Source of the DNA: CAZRZN01 sp964604565
GTDB lineage: Bacteria; Pseudomonadota; Alphaproteobacteria; Rhodobacterales; Rhodobacteraceae
Direction: 5' to 3'
Length of the DNA stretch: 9,311 nt
NCBI GenBank assembly: GCA_964604565.1
Contig: CAZRZN010000165.1
Location: forward strand, 1 to 9,311
The notes beneath the pieces were generated by a model that was not told where the DNA came from, made no database searches, and worked only from the letters and a program-made list of their open reading frames with translations. The translations under genes were made by a program, and so were the position numbers. Within the stretch, counting starts at the first letter, position 1, and each line of letters opens with the position of its first letter. This document shows, one piece after another, positions 6,350-9,311 of the stretch.

Positions 6350-6687
6350 CGTCGCCAGCCTTCGGAATGCGGCGCCGCCGATGCCAATGTTGGCGCAGAC
6401 CAAAGATTATCGGCGAACCAAGCGCATCGATGGCTTTCTTGGTTTGTCAGGTCGCGGGCGCCCCGCTCTCCTGTGCTGGCAGATCTTTCCGGATTTGACG
6501 CACTGACCTGCTGATTGCGGATGAGTGCGTCGGATAAAGCACGGTCGCCCTGCCGTTGACCGGAACCAGATCGGCCCGATCCCGCCCGGGCGTCCTGTTC
6601 GACCGGCTCGGTATCCAGCCCAATGCAGACAGCCCCTTTGGGCAGGCACCACTTGCGGCGGAGCCGGAAAAGGATAAGACCTGTGCC
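6350..6687. other. Gene-free stretch between the bchE control region and the methyltransferase gene
   Basis: These 338 bases lie between divergent transcription units. Open frames on both strands here have no protein-like composition. It should carry the plus-strand promoter of the methyltransferase-rnhA-TRIC genes, but no convincing -35/-10 pair was found. Two inverted repeats stand out: GCCAA-TG-TTGGC (6383-6394), and the 7-bp pair at 6416-6444. Confidence 0.5.
6416..6444. repeat. 7-bp perfect inverted repeat
   Basis: AACCAAG at 6416-6422 and CTTGGTT at 6438-6444 are perfect inverted arms with a 15-base loop. AAGC/GCTT (6420-6423 and 6433-6436) offers an alternative inner pairing. It could be an RNA hairpin in a leader or a regulator site. 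No strong T-run follows, so a terminator is not supported. Confidence 0.35.
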
Positions 6688-7278
6688 ATGATCGATGCAG
6701 AGACCATTCGCCTGTATGACGCCCGCGCCGGGGATTATGCGCAGGCCAATCCCTCCGACACGCCGGACGCCACGCTGAGCGCCTTCATCGCGGCCCTGCC
6801 AGACGGTGCGCGCGTGCTTGACCTTGGTTGCGGACCGGGACGCGCGGCTGGCCACATGGCCGACGCGGGACTGACGGTAGAGGCATGGGATGCCTCCGAA
6901 GGGATGATTGCGCTGGCCGACCGCCACCCGGACGTCGTTACCCGTTTGGCGGATTTCGAGGCGCTGGATGCAGAGGCGGCCTACGCCGGCATCTGGGCCA
7001 ACTTCAGCCTGCTTCATGCGCCCCGCGCGGCCATGCCGGGCCACCTTGCCGCGATTCGGCGCGCATTGACCCCGGGCGGGATCGCTCATCTGGGCCTCAA
7101 AGAGGGAACGGGGAGCAAACGAGACAGTCTCGGCCGCCTCTACACCTACTACACGGAACAGGAGTTGAGCGCCCTGATGCTGGAGGCCGGTCTTAGCCCG
7201 GGGCGGTTCGAACGCGGCACGGGCAAGGGACTCGACGGGGTGATCGCGCCGTGGTTCACGGTGACCGCACATGCCTGA
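6688..7278 (+). CDS. Class I SAM-dependent methyltransferase
   Basis: This 196-aa soluble protein has a Rossmann-type methyltransferase fold. Motif I is VLDLGCGPGRAAG at 43-55, with the SAM-binding GxGxG-type loop. The acidic ribose-binding residue follows at Asp68 (WDASEGM), and ANFSLLHAP (104-112) and LTPGGIAHLGLKEG (127-140) are the later strands. It belongs to the broad Methyltransf_11/25 group; the substrate cannot be read from the sequence. The ATG at 6688 is chosen because the fold begins there and AAAAGGA lies 13 bases upstream. A TTG at 6556 would add 44 residues of non-conserved look. Its end overlaps rnhA by eight bases, so the two are in one operon. Its divergence from bchE does not by itself tie it to pigment synthesis. 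Confidence 0.88.
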   Translation: MIDAETIRLYDARAGDYAQANPSDTPDATLSAFIAALPDGARVLDLGCGPGRAAGHMADAGLTVEAWDASEGMIALADRHPDVVTRLADFEALDAEAAYAGIWANFSLLHAPRAAMPGHLAAIRRALTPGGIAHLGLKEGTGSKRDSLGRLYTYYTEQELSALMLEAGLSPGRFERGTGKGLDGVIAPWFTVTAHA

Positions 7279-7723
7279 CCTCTTCGCCTATACCGACGGC
7301 GCCTGTTCGGGCAATCCCGGTCCCGGCGGTTGGGGTGCCCTCCTGCGCGCCATGGACGGAGACAACATCGTCAAGGAACGCGAGCTTCAGGGCGGCGAAG
7401 CGCGGACGACGAACAATCGTATGGAACTGCTGGCCGCGATCCACGCGCTGGAATCTCTGGCCCGGCCATCTCGCATCACCATCGTGACGGACAGCGCCTA
7501 TGTGAAAAACGGCGTGACCGGCTGGATCCACGGGTGGAAGCGCAACGGCTGGAAGACCGCCGCAAAGAAGCCTGTCAAGAACGTGGAGCTCTGGCAAAGA
7601 CTGGACGCGGCGCAGGCCCGCCACGAGGTGATCTGGGAATGGGTCAAGGGCCACGCCGGCCACCCGGAAAATGAGCGCGCCGATGAACTGGCGCGCGCGG
7701 GCATGGCCCCGTTCAAGACCTGA
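7271..7723 (+). CDS. rnhA: Ribonuclease HI
   Basis: RNase HI cuts the RNA strand of RNA-DNA hybrids, removing R-loops and primers. The 150-aa length is usual for the bacterial enzyme. The metal-binding active site is complete: Asp9 (YTDGACSGNPGPGG), Glu52 (NNRMELLA), Asp74 (VTDSAYV) and Asp138 (ERADELA), plus the flexible His128 (VKGHAGHPENERAD). The basic handle region (about 85-105, KRNGWKTAAKKPVKN) is present. The ATG at 7271 lies inside the end of the methyltransferase gene, with GGTGA in front. The TRIC-family gene follows after 19 bases. Confidence 0.97.
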   Translation: MPDLFAYTDGACSGNPGPGGWGALLRAMDGDNIVKERELQGGEARTTNNRMELLAAIHALESLARPSRITIVTDSAYVKNGVTGWIHGWKRNGWKTAAKKPVKNVELWQRLDAAQARHEVIWEWVKGHAGHPENERADELARAGMAPFKT

Positions 7724-7742
7724 GCCGCCGGATCGCGCCGCC

Positions 7743-8363
7743 ATGACACCCTTCATCCTGCTAGATCATGCGGCCGTGCTGGTCTTTGCCCTGACAGGCG
7801 CACTGGTGGCCAGCCGGGCGCAACTCGACATCGTCGGATTCGCCTTCCTGGCAGGGCTCACCGGTCTCGGCGGCGGCACGCTGCGCGATCTGCTGTTGGA
7901 CCGCACGCCGGTCTGGATCGCGGATCCGACCTATCTCGCGGTGGTCGGCATCGCGGCCATCACGGTTTTCTTCACCGCCCATCTGATCGAAAGCCGCCTG
8001 CGCGCGATCCTGTGGCTGGATGCGCTGGCGCTCGGCGTGGCCGTCGCCGCGGGCGCCGGGCTGGCCCAGGGTCTGGGCCAGCCGCCCGAAATCGTCGTGG
8101 TCATGGGCATCGCCACCGGTTGCGCGGGTGGTCTGGCCCGCGATGTGGTCGCCAACGAAGTTCCGCTCGTTCTCAAGCAGGGCGAACTCTACGTCACCTG
8201 TGCGCTTGCCGGCGGTCTCACCATGGTTCTTGCCGCCATGTTCGCCCTGCCGGCGCCTCTCCCGGCGATCCTGACGGCCGGGGTAACGATTGGTCTGCGA
8301 GCGGGTTCGATCGCCTTCGGCTGGCGCCTGCCGGTCTACCGTCCGCGTCCGCCGCGCCGCTGA
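7743..8363 (+). CDS. TRIC/UPF0126-family membrane protein (YadS/YicG-like)
   Basis: This 206-aa inner-membrane protein has about seven hydrophobic segments and an internal duplication typical of UPF0126, the prokaryotic relatives of trimeric intracellular cation channels. The two repeats carry the hallmark glycine motifs: GLGGGTLRD (41-49) and GCAGGLARD (126-134), each preceding a kinked helix and a short conserved loop (TPVWIADP at 55-62; EVPLVLKQGELY at 139-150). Family members form trimers that pass monovalent cations, but the physiological role in bacteria is unclear. The ATG at 7743 is 19 bases after the rnhA stop; an open frame reaching back to 7671 would overlap rnhA and lacks membrane character. 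The Shine-Dalgarno is weak, so coupling to rnhA is likely. The C-terminal PRPPRR tail is basic and probably cytoplasmic. Confidence 0.92.
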   Translation: MTPFILLDHAAVLVFALTGALVASRAQLDIVGFAFLAGLTGLGGGTLRDLLLDRTPVWIADPTYLAVVGIAAITVFFTAHLIESRLRAILWLDALALGVAVAAGAGLAQGLGQPPEIVVVMGIATGCAGGLARDVVANEVPLVLKQGELYVTCALAGGLTMVLAAMFALPAPLPAILTAGVTIGLRAGSIAFGWRLPVYRPRPPRR

Positions 8364-8378
8364 CTCGCGCATCCCGGC

Positions 8379-8427
8379 TTCTTCTCTCCCAAAATACTCC
8401 GGGGAGCGCGAGGGGCTGGCCCCTCGC
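8379..8427. repeat. REP-like intergenic element between convergent genes
   Basis: The run CTTCTCTCCCAAAATACTCC at 8381-8400 is followed by GGGGAG and a GC-rich hairpin. From memory, Rhodobacteraceae genomes contain many intergenic copies of GGAGTATTT-type sequences followed by a variable GC hairpin, and this matches that pattern. Smaller pairings exist too (CTCCC at 8386-8390 with GGGAG at 8402-8406). The position between two gene ends fits a bidirectional 3' end element. Confidence 0.45.
8408..8427. terminator. GC hairpin between the TRIC gene and the PLP enzyme gene
   Basis: GCGAGGGG (8408-8415) and CCCCTCGC (8420-8427) form a perfect 8-bp stem with a CTGG loop; the C and G at its ends can also pair. 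The nearest T-run (ATTTT in the minus reading) is about a dozen bases past the stem, and no T-run follows on the plus strand. It can act as a structural 3' end or rho-assisted terminator for both convergent units, rather than a classic intrinsic one. Confidence 0.55.
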
Positions 8428-8442
8428 CCTTGCATCCTGCGC

Positions 8443-9311
8443 CTATTGGAGGTCGCCAAAGGCACGCTTCAGTCGCGTGACCGCCTCGTCGACGCGGGCA
8501 CGCGGCGTGGCAAAATTGAACCGCAGGAATGTCTCTCCGCCCGTGCCGAAGGTTGGTCCATGGTTCACGGCGATCTGCGCGTCCTGCTCGACCCGCCGGG
8601 TAAATTCGGCGGCCGTCATCCCGGTGCCCGCAAAATCGACCCAAGCCAGATAGGTCGCTTCCATCGGCATCGAAGTCACTCCGGGAATCGCCCCCACGCC
8701 CTCGTCAAACAGCCGCCGATTGCCGTCCAGATAGGTTGTCAGCGCATCGACCCATGCCGCACCTTCGGGCGAATAGGCGGCTGTTGCCATGACCAGCCCG
8801 AAAGAATTGGGGGATATTCCCAGACCGACCATGGCGCCTGCGAAACGATTGCGCAGCGCCGCATCCGGTATGATGACATTGCCGATATGCACGCCGGCAA
8901 GGTTGAAGGTCTTGGTGCTCGCCGTCATCATCACCAGCCGGTCCGCGATCTCGGGCGCCGCAGTCGCCATCGGCAGGTGTCTCTGTCCCGGCATTACCAG
9001 ATCGTGGTGAATCTCGTCCGACACCAGTGTCATGTCGTGCCGCTCTGCGAAGGCCGCCACCGCCCTGAGCTCCGCCTGCGACCAGACCCTGCCGCCCGGA
9101 TTATGCGGCGAACACAGCAACACCATGGTTTCCCTGCCGGTCATCTGCGCATCATAGGCGTCGAAATCCATCTCGTAGCGCCCGTCCCGCATCACCATCG
9201 GACATTCCACAACCTCGCGTCCAGCGGCGGAGATCACCCGCGCAAAGGCGTGATAGACCGGCGTGAACAGCACCACCCCTTCTCCGGGCTGCGTGAAGGC
9301 TTGCAGACACA
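8443..9311 (-). CDS. PatB/MalY-type PLP-dependent aminotransferase/C-S lyase, N-terminus missing
   Basis: Residues of the last three quarters of a fold-type I PLP enzyme are visible (288 codons; the family is about 390 aa). The N-terminal part lies beyond the right edge. Visible features in order are QPGEGVVLFTPVYHAF (typical of PatB/MalY), CSPHNPGGRVW (PLP ring and phosphate contacts), SDEIHHDLV with the Asp that pairs with the PLP nitrogen, ASTKTFNLAG with the Schiff-base Lys (codon 8913-8911), and FLRFNFATPR with the carboxylate-binding Arg. ASTKTFNLAG rather than the motif of classical aspartate aminotransferases points to cystathionine beta-lyase/cysteine-S-conjugate beta-lyase activity. 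MalY-type members can also act as regulators, and some members are aminotransferases. It ends with TAG at 8445-8443. It converges with the TRIC gene across the hairpin element. Confidence 0.92.
   Translation of the reverse strand, partial: CLQAFTQPGEGVVLFTPVYHAFARVISAAGREVVECPMVMRDGRYEMDFDAYDAQMTGRETMVLLCSPHNPGGRVWSQAELRAVAAFAERHDMTLVSDEIHHDLVMPGQRHLPMATAAPEIADRLVMMTASTKTFNLAGVHIGNVIIPDAALRNRFAGAMVGLGISPNSFGLVMATAAYSPEGAAWVDALTTYLDGNRRLFDEGVGAIPGVTSMPMEATYLAWVDFAGTGMTAAEFTRRVEQDAQIAVNHGPTFGTGGETFLRFNFATPRARVDEAVTRLKRAFGDLQ

Noticed and set aside
6556..6687. TTG-initiated N-terminal extension of the methyltransferase
   Set aside because: The 44 extra residues do not resemble the fold, and an ATG with a purine-rich sequence upstream lies at the expected start.
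6334..7272. 312-codon minus-strand frame across the divergent region and the methyltransferase gene
   Set aside because: No domain can be recognised, it is antisense to a methyltransferase with clear SAM motifs, and it would place a gene across the bchE control region.
7761..8465. 234-codon minus-strand frame opposite the TRIC-family gene
   Set aside because: Arg/Asp/Gly-rich shadow with no domain; the plus strand encodes a membrane protein with both family glycine motifs.
1..9311. CRISPR array, tRNA, rRNA, insertion sequence or phage genes
   Set aside because: No regularly spaced repeats, cloverleaf-like sequence, transposase or phage-type protein was seen on either strand.

Overview
The window is GC-rich, densely coded DNA that looks like a purple phototrophic alphaproteobacterium, most likely Rhodobacteraceae (Rhodobacter/Roseobacter type). 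This rests on a bacteriochlorophyll operon (bchE-bchJ) joined to hemN, FnrL- and PpsR-like sites upstream of it, and an intergenic element at 8379-8427 of a kind I remember from this family. No database search was possible, so the taxonomy is inference.

Left part (1-2605, genes on the minus strand). At the left edge a near-ideal Shine-Dalgarno (19-27) precedes an ATG at 10-8, so a minus-strand gene begins here and leaves the window. Next is a two-gene unit: a 109-aa protein with a signal peptide (2180-1851), overlapping by ATGA a 539-aa chemoreceptor (1854-235) with about six membrane segments and no periplasmic domain. A 425-base gene-free stretch (2181-2605) separates this unit from the pigment operon.

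Central part (2606-6349, minus strand). bchE, bchJ and hemN are joined by one-base TGATG overlaps. HemN makes protoporphyrinogen IX without oxygen, and BchE forms the isocyclic ring of bacteriochlorophyll without oxygen. BchJ is a V4R-domain protein of the same pathway. Upstream of bchE lies a nested dyad: a near-consensus FNR/FnrL box (6324-6337) centred inside TGTCAA...TTGACA arms (6312-6349) that resemble PpsR/CrtJ half-sites. This fits a low-oxygen pigment operon activated by FnrL and repressed by PpsR.

Right part (6350-9311). After a 338-base gene-free stretch, three plus-strand genes are packed together: a class I SAM-dependent methyltransferase, ribonuclease HI (rnhA, 8-base overlap) and a TRIC/UPF0126 membrane protein. 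They converge on a PatB/MalY-type PLP enzyme on the minus strand that runs off the right edge. Between the convergent genes is a strong GC hairpin in a REP-like element.

No tRNA, rRNA, insertion sequence, phage gene or CRISPR array was seen. Nothing here is a clear new system. The best leads are the nested FnrL/PpsR dyad, the bchE-bchJ-hemN grouping, and the exported protein coupled to a chemoreceptor.
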